From positions 1-64,000 of the forward strand of contig DASYVJ010000036.1 of the NCBI GenBank assembly GCA_035937155.1: DNA of 64,000 bases. The letters run 5' to 3'. A program made the translations under genes and the position numbers. The notes under the pieces are model-generated. The model was not told where the DNA came from, searched no databases, and saw only the letters and a list, made by a program, of their open reading frames with translations. The DNA comes from Palsa-870 sp035937155. GTDB taxonomy: Bacteria > Chloroflexota > Dormibacteria > Dormibacterales > Dormibacteraceae. Position 1 is the first letter of the stretch; each line of letters begins with the position of its first letter. Below, in pieces: positions 50,621 through 58,318 of the stretch.

Positions 50621-50638
50621 CTCACTTAATAAATCCCA

Positions 50639-51817
50639 ATGTTGGAATACACACTTCGCACTTACCAGAGCCCAACTCGCCTCGTGCAGCGGCTCGGCGC
50701 CATCAAAGAGCTCGGCACCGAGGCGGGCCTGTTGGGCATGCGCCGTCCTCTCCTCGTCACCGACGCCGGCGTCAAGGCCGCCGGACTCCTGGACACCGCG
50801 TTGGAGGCTCTGCGCGGATCTGACGTCCAGCCTGTCGTGTTCGACAAGGTCAAGGCAAACCCTGGCGTCGACCTGGTCGATGCCGGCGCTGCCGAATACC
50901 GGGCTCAGGGGTGCGACGGGCTCGTCGCGATCGGCGGTGGCAGCTCGATGGACACGGCCAAGGGCATCGGCGTCGTCGCCGTGCACGACGGCAGCATCGT
51001 CGATTACGAGTGGGGCCACAGCCCGATCCGCTCGCGCATCCCGCCGATGATCGCTGTCCCCACGACGGCGGGCACCGGGAGCGAGGTCACGCTGTGGGCG
51101 GTCATCACGGACCCCAAGCGCAAGATCAAGTTCAATGTCGGAGGCACGCCTGACATCGCGTCATGGGTTGCGCTGATCGACCCCGAGCTCACCATCAAAC
51201 TCCCTGCTGGGGTGACGGCCGGCACCGGTATGGACGCGCTGGCGCATGCCGTCGAGTGCTTCACGATGGTCTATCACCAGCCGTTCACTGATGCGGTGGC
51301 GCTGCTTGCGATGGAGTACGTCGCCCGCTATCTGCGTGTCGCGTTCTCACAGGCGCAAAACCTCGAAGCGCGGTATCACATGAGCGCGGCCGCAATGCTC
51401 GCCGGTCTCGCATACGGAACCGACTCCGCCGGCGCCGCGCACGCGATGAGCCAGACCGCCGGCGGCGTGCATGACGCGCCGCACGGCGCGCTGACGGCGC
51501 GCCTGCTCGGACCCGTCATGGAGTACAACCATTCCGGCGAGCCGGAGCGCTTCGCGCGCATGGCGACCGCCTTCGGGTTGGACACGCGTGGCGTATCGGC
51601 CTGGCGCGCCGCCGAGATGGCTGTCGAGTACATCCATCAGCTGACGATCGATGTCGAGATCCCCGGCATGCAGCAGCTGGGCTTCAGCGAGGACGAGATC
51701 CCGATGCTCGCCGACAAGGCCTATGCCGACCCGCAGACGATCGGCAACCCGCGAGATGTCGACGCCGCCGCCTACCGGCGCATCTACCAACAGGCCTTCA
51801 ATGCCCATCCGAATTAG
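50639..51817 (+). CDS. Iron-containing alcohol dehydrogenase
   Basis: The 392-residue type III alcohol dehydrogenase has the nucleotide region IGGGSSMDTAKG, AVPTTAGTGSEVT, and the metal-binding Asp and His set in DPELTIKLP, MDALAHAVECF and DAPHGALTARLLGPVMEYN. It oxidises a primary alcohol with NAD(P). With the aldehyde dehydrogenase 39 bp downstream it forms an alcohol-to-acid pair. In Bacillus, the similar GbsB-GbsA pair oxidises choline to glycine betaine, so choline or a less methylated ethanolamine is a fair guess in this cluster. Confidence 0.9.
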   Translation: MLEYTLRTYQSPTRLVQRLGAIKELGTEAGLLGMRRPLLVTDAGVKAAGLLDTALEALRGSDVQPVVFDKVKANPGVDLVDAGAAEYRAQGCDGLVAIGGGSSMDTAKGIGVVAVHDGSIVDYEWGHSPIRSRIPPMIAVPTTAGTGSEVTLWAVITDPKRKIKFNVGGTPDIASWVALIDPELTIKLPAGVTAGTGMDALAHAVECFTMVYHQPFTDAVALLAMEYVARYLRVAFSQAQNLEARYHMSAAAMLAGLAYGTDSAGAAHAMSQTAGGVHDAPHGALTARLLGPVMEYNHSGEPERFARMATAFGLDTRGVSAWRAAEMAVEYIHQLTIDVEIPGMQQLGFSEDEIPMLADKAYADPQTIGNPRDVDAAAYRRIYQQAFNAHPN

Positions 51818-51856
51818 CCGGGCGCGCGCAGGGCGCCCAACAGAGAGGACAGACCA

Positions 51857-53323
51857 ATGACGATCGACGTAGCCAGGTCTGTCAAGAAGATGTTCGTCGC
51901 CGGTGAGTGGACGGAATCAGAGAGCGGCCAGCGATTTGAGGCCACGAGCCCCGCGACAGGCGATGTGATCGGGCAGGTGCCCAAAGGCACTCGCGCCGAC
52001 GCGAAGCGCGCGGTCGAGGCCGCGCACAAAGCCCGCGCGGCGATGGCGAACCTGAAAGGCTTCGAGCGTTCGAAGCGGCTGCACCGCATCGCCGAGGCGA
52101 TCGAGCGACGCCGCGAGGAGCTCGGCCGCCTTCTGACGCTCGACCAGGGCAAGCCGCTCGTCGCCGAAGCGCTGGGCGAGGTAGACGAGGCGGCCGAATA
52201 CTTCCGGATAGCGGCTGAGGATTTGAAGCGGCTCGAGGGCCGCGTCCTGCCTTCGGCCAGTCCCAGCAAGCTCGTCCTGGCCCGTCACTACCCGCGTGGC
52301 GTCTACGGAATCATCACTCCCTGGAACTGGCCCCTGACCATGGCGGCTGAGCTGATCGCCCCGGCGCTGGCGGCCGGCAACACCGTGGTCTGGACCCCGG
52401 CCACGTCCACCAGCCTCATCTCGGTCGCCCTGATGGAGTGCCTCGCAGAGGCCGACCTGCCGGCCGGCGCCATCAACCTGGTCACGGGTCCGGGCGCCGA
52501 GGTGGGCGATGAGGTCGCGGGACATCCGCTGGTGGACGGCGTCGGCTTCGTCGGTTCAACGGAGACCGGCGCGTCGGTGGCGCGCCGCGCGGCGGGCAAG
52601 CACGTGATGCTCGAGCTCGGCGGAAACGGACCGATGGTGGTGTTCGGCGACGCTGACATCGGCCGAGCCGTCGAAGGCGCCATGGTCGGCTGCTACCTGT
52701 GCGCCGGCCAGAGCTGCACTGCCGGTGAGCGAATTCTCGTCGAGGAATCCGTGCGCGATGAGTTAGTGGCCAGGCTGGCCGACGCTGCCCGGGCGCTGCG
52801 CCTTGGTGATCCGTTTGATGCGGAGACGACCCTGGGTCCTCTCAACAATGAAGGGGTCGCGACAAAGATGGACGAGCACGTCGCGGACGCGGTCGCGCGA
52901 GGCGCCAAGCTGGTCCTGGGCGGCGAGCGCGCAGAAGGCTTTCCGACCCGCCTCTACTACCACGCAACCATCCTCGACGGCGTCGAGCCATCGATGCGTG
53001 TCAGCCAGGAGGAAACGTTCGGCCCGATTGCACCGATCATCAAGTTCCGCGACGAGAAGCAGGCGCTGGAGCTCGCGAACGACTCGCCGTACGGATTGCT
53101 CGGCGCGGTTTACACCAAAGATCTTTCGCGCGCTCTGCGCTTCGCGGATGGGCTGGAGACGGGCTGGGTCAACATCAACGAGTCGACCAACTATTGGGAG
53201 GCGCATCTGCCGTTCGGTGGTCGCGCTGGCAAGAAGAGCGGAATCGGACGAGTTGGCGGGCGCTTCGCGCTCGAGCAGATGACCGACCTCAAGACGATCG
53301 TGATCGAAATCGAGAGCCTTTGA
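51857..53323 (+). CDS. NAD-dependent aldehyde dehydrogenase
   Basis: The 488-residue enzyme has the full ALDH set: ITPWNWPLTMAAELIAPALAAGNTVVW, GFVGSTETGASVARRA, catalytic Glu in VMLELGGNGP, nucleophile Cys in CAGQSCTAGERIL, and EETFGPIAPIIKF near the end. It oxidises the aldehyde made by the preceding alcohol dehydrogenase; betaine aldehyde or a methylaminoacetaldehyde would fit the cluster, but the sequence alone does not fix the substrate. It is followed by the nucleotidyltransferase-fold gene with almost no gap. Confidence 0.92.
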   Translation: MTIDVARSVKKMFVAGEWTESESGQRFEATSPATGDVIGQVPKGTRADAKRAVEAAHKARAAMANLKGFERSKRLHRIAEAIERRREELGRLLTLDQGKPLVAEALGEVDEAAEYFRIAAEDLKRLEGRVLPSASPSKLVLARHYPRGVYGIITPWNWPLTMAAELIAPALAAGNTVVWTPATSTSLISVALMECLAEADLPAGAINLVTGPGAEVGDEVAGHPLVDGVGFVGSTETGASVARRAAGKHVMLELGGNGPMVVFGDADIGRAVEGAMVGCYLCAGQSCTAGERILVEESVRDELVARLADAARALRLGDPFDAETTLGPLNNEGVATKMDEHVADAVARGAKLVLGGERAEGFPTRLYYHATILDGVEPSMRVSQEETFGPIAPIIKFRDEKQALELANDSPYGLLGAVYTKDLSRALRFADGLETGWVNINESTNYWEAHLPFGGRAGKKSGIGRVGGRFALEQMTDLKTIVIEIESL

Positions 53324-53325
53324 CC

Positions 53326-54099
53326 GTGGAGTCACGGCTGACTCATCCCCTCGAGGATCCCATCGACGAAGCCAGGCGCCTGGCGGACGCGGCGAGCAGC
53401 AAGGGGCTGCGACTCAAGCTGCTTGGCGGAGCGGGCATCCACCTGCACTCGCCGAGCGCGGCTCACGCGCCCCTCAAGCGGAAGTACGGCGACCTCGACT
53501 ACGCGATGGCAGGGCGCGACCGAAAGTCCGCTTTGGACTTCTTTCCAGCCCTTGGCTACGAGGCGAACGAGCGCTTCAATCTCATGCAGGGAGACCGGCG
53601 GCTCTACTTCTACGACTCGCACAACAGCCGCCAGGTCGACGTGTTCATCGACGTGTTCAGGATGTCGCACGTCATCGATCTTCGCGGCCGCCTTGACCAC
53701 GAGGGGCCGTGCGCGAACCCGTCAGATCTGCTCTTGAGCAAGCTGCAGATCTACGAGGTGAATCGCAAAGACCTGGTCGACCTCGTCGCGCTTGTGCTCG
53801 ACCACCCGGTCGAGGCCGGCTGGGGGGACGAGGTGATCGACGCGGGCTACATCGCGCGAGTCGCGGCGCAGGACTGGGGTCTCTATCGCACACTGCAAGT
53901 CAACACCGAAAACCTTCGGGCCACCCTCGACGAGCTGGACGTCAACCGCGAGCTGGTCCGCTCGCGTCTGGACGAGCTGTGGCGGGCAATCGACGCGCAG
54001 CCAAAACCGCTCAAATGGAAGCTGCGGGCGCAGGTGGGCGACCGCGTCCAGTGGTACGAGCTGCCGGAAGAGACTCGTTCGCCCTACCAGCCGGAGTAG
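53326..54099 (+). CDS. Nucleotidyltransferase-fold protein of unknown role
   Basis: The 257-residue protein has KLLGGAGIHLHSPS followed after about 20 residues by KYGDLDYAMAGRD and then RQVDVFIDVFRM: a GG...DxD...D layout like that of MNT/AbiEii-type nucleotidyltransferases. Residues 140-200 (NPSDLLLSKLQIYEVNRKDLVDLVALVLD) also resemble that family. No antitoxin gene is next to it. It sits in the metabolic operon, between aldehyde dehydrogenase and the second FAD-GcvT gene, with gaps of only 2 bp. GTG 53326 is preferred to TTG 53320 by spacing from GAGAG. Confidence 0.68.
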   Translation: MESRLTHPLEDPIDEARRLADAASSKGLRLKLLGGAGIHLHSPSAAHAPLKRKYGDLDYAMAGRDRKSALDFFPALGYEANERFNLMQGDRRLYFYDSHNSRQVDVFIDVFRMSHVIDLRGRLDHEGPCANPSDLLLSKLQIYEVNRKDLVDLVALVLDHPVEAGWGDEVIDAGYIARVAAQDWGLYRTLQVNTENLRATLDELDVNRELVRSRLDELWRAIDAQPKPLKWKLRAQVGDRVQWYELPEETRSPYQPE

Positions 54100-54101
54100 C
54101 G

Positions 54102-56621
54102 ATGGCGGGACTTCCTACCTCAGCGCGCTGTGTCGTCATCGGCTGCGGCATCGTCGGCAACAGCCTCGCGTACCACCTTGGGCGTTTGGGGTGGCGCGAC
54201 ATCGTGCTCCTCGACAAAGGGCCGCTCCCCAACCCCGGCGGATCCACCGGCCATGCCTCGAACTTCATCTACCTGGTCGACCACTCCAAGGAGATGACCG
54301 CCCTGACGGTGGAAAGCGTTCGCCAGTACAGGGAGATGGGCGTGTTCACCCAGTCGGGCGGCGTCGAGGTCGCGCGGACCAAGGAGCGCATGCAGGAGCT
54401 CACGCGCCGGATGGTCTCGGCTGAGTCATGGGGAATCGAGCCCGTCTCGTTGGTGACGCCCGCCGAGGTTAAGCAGCTCGTGCCCTACATCGAAGAGTCG
54501 ATCATCCTGGGCGGTTTCTACACGCCAGGGGTGGGTGTGGTCGACTCGCTGCGGATGGGCACGCTTATGCGAGAGCAAGGGCAGAGCTCAGGCGCGCTTC
54601 ACGTGTCGCCGAAGACCGAGGTGGTGGGCATTGACGTTGAGCATGGCCGAGTCCGCCGCGTGCGCACGACTCAGGGAGACATCGAAGCCGAGACCGTGGT
54701 CATCACGTGTGGGGTCTGGAGCCCGCGCATCGCGCGGATGGCCGGCGCGCACATACCGCTCACGCCCGCGGTCCACCAGATGATCGATGTCGGGCCGGTG
54801 CCGCGATTCAAAGGCGCGAAAAGCGACATCGAGCACCCGATCGTCCGCGACATGGACACGAACATGTACGAGCGGCAGGCCGGCGGCGACCTCGAGATCG
54901 GTTCCTACGCACATCGCCCGATCCTTTACGACCCAGAGGACATGCCATCTCTGGAGCAGGCGGCGTTGTCCCCGACCGAGTTCCCCTTCACGCAAGGTGA
55001 CTTCGAGCTGCAGATGCAGCACGCCCTCGAGCTGATGCCCGAGATCGTGGGCGACGAATCGGTCGGAGTGAAATACGCCATCAATGGAATCCTCTCGCTC
55101 ACCCCGGACGGCATGCCGGTCCTGGGCGAGTCGCCGGACGTCAGAGGGTTGTGGGCGGCCGCAGCCGTGTGGGTCAAGGAAGGGCCCGGCACCGGCAAGG
55201 CGCTCGCCGAGTGGATGGTGCACGGGGAATCGGAGATCGACCTTCACTCCTCCGACATCGCCCGTTTCCACGAACACCAGAAGACACGCGCGCACGTGCG
55301 CGCGAGGGCGGCCGAAGGGTTCAACAAGACCTACGGCATCGTCCACCCAAGCGAGCAGTGGGCCTCCAACCGCGGCGTGCGCCTGGCTCCGTTCCACGAG
55401 CGAGAGCGAGAGCTCGGCGCGACATTCTTCGAAGCCGCGGGCTGGGAGCGACCCCAGTGGTATGAATCCAACGCGCCACTGCTGGAGGAGTTCCGCGAAC
55501 GCGTGACAAGTCGCACGGCTGAATGGGAAAGCCGCTGGTGGTCACCGCTCATCAACGCGGAACACCTCGCGATGCGCGAGCGCGCCGGCATCTTCGACCT
55601 CTCCGCCTTCACCATCTTCGACATCGTCGGCCCAGGGGCGCTTCAGTCGGTGCAATGCGTCGCGCTTCGGCAAGTGGACGCGCCCGTGGGGCGCGTCGTC
55701 TACACGCCGGTCCTGAGCCCGAACGGAGGCTTCAAATCGGACCTCACGATCATTCGGCTGAGCGAGGATCGTTTCAGGGTCGTGACCGGGGGCGCCTCCG
55801 GCATGTCCGACCGCAAGTGGTTCCACGACCACCTGCCCGCCGACGGCTCTGCGCAGATGGCCGACATGACGTCGTCGATGACGACGATCGGCCTTTGGGG
55901 CCCGCGGGCGCGCGCCATTCTGTCGAGCGTGACATCGGACGACGTCTCCAACGAAGGCTTCAAGTTCGGCACGTGCCGGATCATCGAGGTCGACACGCTG
56001 AGGGTGCTCGCGTCGAGGATCTCGTACGTCGGCGACCTGGGTTGGGAGCTCTACATCACGATCGACCAGGGGCTCAAGCTCTGGGACGCGCTGTGGGAAG
56101 CCGGGAAGCCGCATGGCCTCGCACCGTGTGGCATCGGCGTGTACGGCACCACGGGGCGCCTCGAGAAGGCCTATCGCGCCCACGGCAACGAACTCGAGAC
56201 CGAGTACAACGTCATCGAGGCCGGCATGGCCGCGCCGCGCGTCAAGGAAGAGGACTTCGTGGGCAAGGCGGCTCACCTGCGGCACCGCGCGGAGGAGCCG
56301 GCAGCCATCCTGTGCACACTGACCGTGGACGACCACCGTTCGAAGTCGGGTGAGAAGCGATACATGCTCGGCCGCGAGCCGATCCTCACGCGCGAGGGCA
56401 AACGGATCGTCGACCGCCTCGGACGTGGGTCCTATGTGACCAGCGCCGGCGCCGGCCCGTCGGTCGGCAAGCACATCCTCATGGCCTACCTTCCGCCGGA
56501 GCACGCAGTGGTGGGTGCGGGCCTGGCGGTCGACTACATGGGCGAAAGCTACCCGGTGACCGTCGCGGTCGCGGGCGCGACACCGCTGTTCGACCCCGAG
56601 AACTTACGAATTCGGGCTTGA
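54102..56621 (+). CDS. Dimethylglycine/sarcosine dehydrogenase-type FAD-GcvT fusion (second)
   Basis: The 839-residue protein has the same plan as the one at 43847: FAD motif VVIGCGIVGNSLAYHL (residues 11-26), GSTGHASNF with His51 in the covalent-flavin position, a middle domain, and a C-terminal THF-binding GcvT region from about 480 (IFDLSAFTIFDIVGPGAL, YVGDLGWELYITI, RVKEEDFVGKAAHL). The two proteins differ greatly in the substrate-side loops, so they probably act on different substrates, for instance dimethylglycine and sarcosine. TTG of etfB overlaps its stop, which suggests its electrons go to the ETF. Confidence 0.87.
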   Translation: MAGLPTSARCVVIGCGIVGNSLAYHLGRLGWRDIVLLDKGPLPNPGGSTGHASNFIYLVDHSKEMTALTVESVRQYREMGVFTQSGGVEVARTKERMQELTRRMVSAESWGIEPVSLVTPAEVKQLVPYIEESIILGGFYTPGVGVVDSLRMGTLMREQGQSSGALHVSPKTEVVGIDVEHGRVRRVRTTQGDIEAETVVITCGVWSPRIARMAGAHIPLTPAVHQMIDVGPVPRFKGAKSDIEHPIVRDMDTNMYERQAGGDLEIGSYAHRPILYDPEDMPSLEQAALSPTEFPFTQGDFELQMQHALELMPEIVGDESVGVKYAINGILSLTPDGMPVLGESPDVRGLWAAAAVWVKEGPGTGKALAEWMVHGESEIDLHSSDIARFHEHQKTRAHVRARAAEGFNKTYGIVHPSEQWASNRGVRLAPFHERERELGATFFEAAGWERPQWYESNAPLLEEFRERVTSRTAEWESRWWSPLINAEHLAMRERAGIFDLSAFTIFDIVGPGALQSVQCVALRQVDAPVGRVVYTPVLSPNGGFKSDLTIIRLSEDRFRVVTGGASGMSDRKWFHDHLPADGSAQMADMTSSMTTIGLWGPRARAILSSVTSDDVSNEGFKFGTCRIIEVDTLRVLASRISYVGDLGWELYITIDQGLKLWDALWEAGKPHGLAPCGIGVYGTTGRLEKAYRAHGNELETEYNVIEAGMAAPRVKEEDFVGKAAHLRHRAEEPAAILCTLTVDDHRSKSGEKRYMLGREPILTREGKRIVDRLGRGSYVTSAGAGPSVGKHILMAYLPPEHAVVGAGLAVDYMGESYPVTVAVAGATPLFDPENLRIRA

Positions 56622-57382
56622 GGATCCTCGCATGCATCAAACGGGTGCCGATCACCGGAGGCCGGATCGTGTTGACGGAAGACTCGCGCGCCATCGACAC
56701 GCGCCACCTCGGCTTCACGATGAGTCCCCACGAAGAGTGTGGCGTCGAGGAGTCGGTGCGGATCATCGAGGCAAACGGCGGTGACTCGGTAGTAATTACG
56801 CTCGGACCGCCAGAGGCGGTGGAGCAGCTCCGCGACGCCATGGCTCTGGGCATCGACCGGGCGATTCACCTACAGACCGATGGTCAGGAATGGGATGGGG
56901 AAACCACCGCCGCCGCTCTGACCGAGGCGATCCGGGCCGACGAGGCTGCGTCCGGACCATTCGACCTCGTCTTTTTTGGTAACGAGTCGGCCGACTCGGG
57001 AGGCTTCCAGGTCGGCGCCCGCGTCGCGTTCACGCTTGGCCGCCCGTGCGTTACCGGGCTCAAGCGCGTGGCGATCGAGGGAGCTTCGGTGCGCTGCGAG
57101 CAGGAGGTCGAAGGCGGCCGCGATGTCTACGTCGTGCCGCTTCCAGCGGTGCTGACGGTGAAAGAAGGATTGAATCTGCCACGCTACCCGTCGGTCCCGG
57201 GTCGGATGCGAGCGAGCCGCAAGCCGGTCGCCGTCAACACGCCGTCACGGCCTGACTCGCGACTCGAGCTCGTGCGCCTCGTCGTGCCGGAGGGGCAGGG
57301 CAGGCGCGCGGAGGTCTTGGGCAGCGGCGCCGCGGCGGCTCCGGCCGTCGTCGAGATGCTGCGCAGGGCGGGAGTTCTGTAG
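56618..57382 (+). CDS. etfB: Electron transfer flavoprotein subunit beta
   Basis: The 254-residue protein begins MRILACIKRVPI and contains the AMP-binding pattern (ESVRIIEANGGDSVVITLGPPEAVEQLRDAMALGIDRAIHL) and FFGNESADSGGFQVGARVA. It forms, with EtfA, the soluble flavoprotein that carries electrons from flavin dehydrogenases. Start TTG 56618 overlaps the dehydrogenase stop as TTGA. The ALTV-type central region (LPAVLTVKEGLNLPRYPSVPGRMRA) fits the catabolic ETF group. Confidence 0.93.
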   Translation: MRILACIKRVPITGGRIVLTEDSRAIDTRHLGFTMSPHEECGVEESVRIIEANGGDSVVITLGPPEAVEQLRDAMALGIDRAIHLQTDGQEWDGETTAAALTEAIRADEAASGPFDLVFFGNESADSGGFQVGARVAFTLGRPCVTGLKRVAIEGASVRCEQEVEGGRDVYVVPLPAVLTVKEGLNLPRYPSVPGRMRASRKPVAVNTPSRPDSRLELVRLVVPEGQGRRAEVLGSGAAAAPAVVEMLRRAGVL

Positions 57383-58318
57383 ATGGTCCTCGTCCTGGTC
57401 GAGCAAACGGACGGCAAAGTCGCAGATCCGTCGCTCCAGGCGCTGACGCTGGCCAGGTCGTTCGCGCAGCCGGTTGACGCCCTGCTGATGGGAACCGCCG
57501 CCGATCTGACACAGCACGGGGTGTCTGTCGCCCACGTCGCGGAGCACGTGGCGCTGGGTTCCTTCGCCCCGGACGCATGGGCCGCGGTCCTGCATCAGCT
57601 GGCGGTGAGCCTGAATGCCAGCGCCGTCCTCGCCGCCGGCACCGAGCGAGGCAACGAGGTCATGGCCCGCTTGTCGGCGCGAACTGGTCTTCCCCTGGCA
57701 GCGAACTGCATCGCGGTTTCGCCAGGCCCGCCGGTGACGCTGACCCGCCAGCGCTGGGGCGGCAGCCTGCTCGAAGAAGCGCGTCTGAACAGCGAGCGCC
57801 CGCTCATCACCGTCGCGCCGCACGTGGTCCCGATCGAGCCGGCGCCGATGCCCGCGGCCATCGAGCGGTTTGCTCCAGAGCTGACCGACAGCGACCTGCT
57901 GGTCCGCGTCGTCGAGCGCGTCGCGGCGGTGGGCGGGGGCATCTCGCTTACTGAGGCAAAGGTGGTCGTGAGCGGAGGTCGAGGCGTCGGGTCGAAGGAA
58001 GGCTTCGGCATGATCGAGGAGCTGGCCGGCCTCCTTGGAGCGGCGGTCGGCTGCTCGCGCGCGGTGACCAGCGCCGGCTGGCGGCCGCATACGGATCAGG
58101 TCGGGCAAACGGGGACGAAGATCGCGCCCGAGGTGTATATCGCCTGCGGCATCAGCGGGGCCACCCAGCACATGGCGGGCTGCAAAGGAGCCAAGCGCAT
58201 CCTGGCAATCAACTCGGACGCGCAGGCCCCGATCATGCTGAGCGCGGACTACGCGGTGGTCGGCGATCTCAAAGAGATCGTGCCGGCGATCTCGGCGGAG
58301 ATTCGCAAGTCCAGATGA
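57383..58318 (+). CDS. etfA: Electron transfer flavoprotein subunit alpha
   Basis: The 311-residue protein has the C-terminal FAD-binding domain: VVSGGRGVGSKEGFGMIEELAGLLGAAVG, SRAVTSAGWRPHTDQVGQTGTKIAPE and IACGISGATQHMAGCKGAKRILAINSD. The start directly abuts the etfB stop. It holds the FAD that receives electrons from the two FAD-GcvT dehydrogenases and gives them to the membrane Fe-S protein encoded next. Overlaps that gene by 4 nt. Confidence 0.94.
   Translation: MVLVLVEQTDGKVADPSLQALTLARSFAQPVDALLMGTAADLTQHGVSVAHVAEHVALGSFAPDAWAAVLHQLAVSLNASAVLAAGTERGNEVMARLSARTGLPLAANCIAVSPGPPVTLTRQRWGGSLLEEARLNSERPLITVAPHVVPIEPAPMPAAIERFAPELTDSDLLVRVVERVAAVGGGISLTEAKVVVSGGRGVGSKEGFGMIEELAGLLGAAVGCSRAVTSAGWRPHTDQVGQTGTKIAPEVYIACGISGATQHMAGCKGAKRILAINSDAQAPIMLSADYAVVGDLKEIVPAISAEIRKSR

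Noticed and set aside
53326..54099. AbiE-type toxin-antitoxin system
   Set aside because: No antitoxin gene is adjacent and the gene is packed in a metabolic operon.
53709..54101. N-terminal extension of the second FAD-GcvT frame
   Set aside because: It overlaps the nucleotidyltransferase-fold gene out of frame; the FAD motif begins right after ATG 54102.
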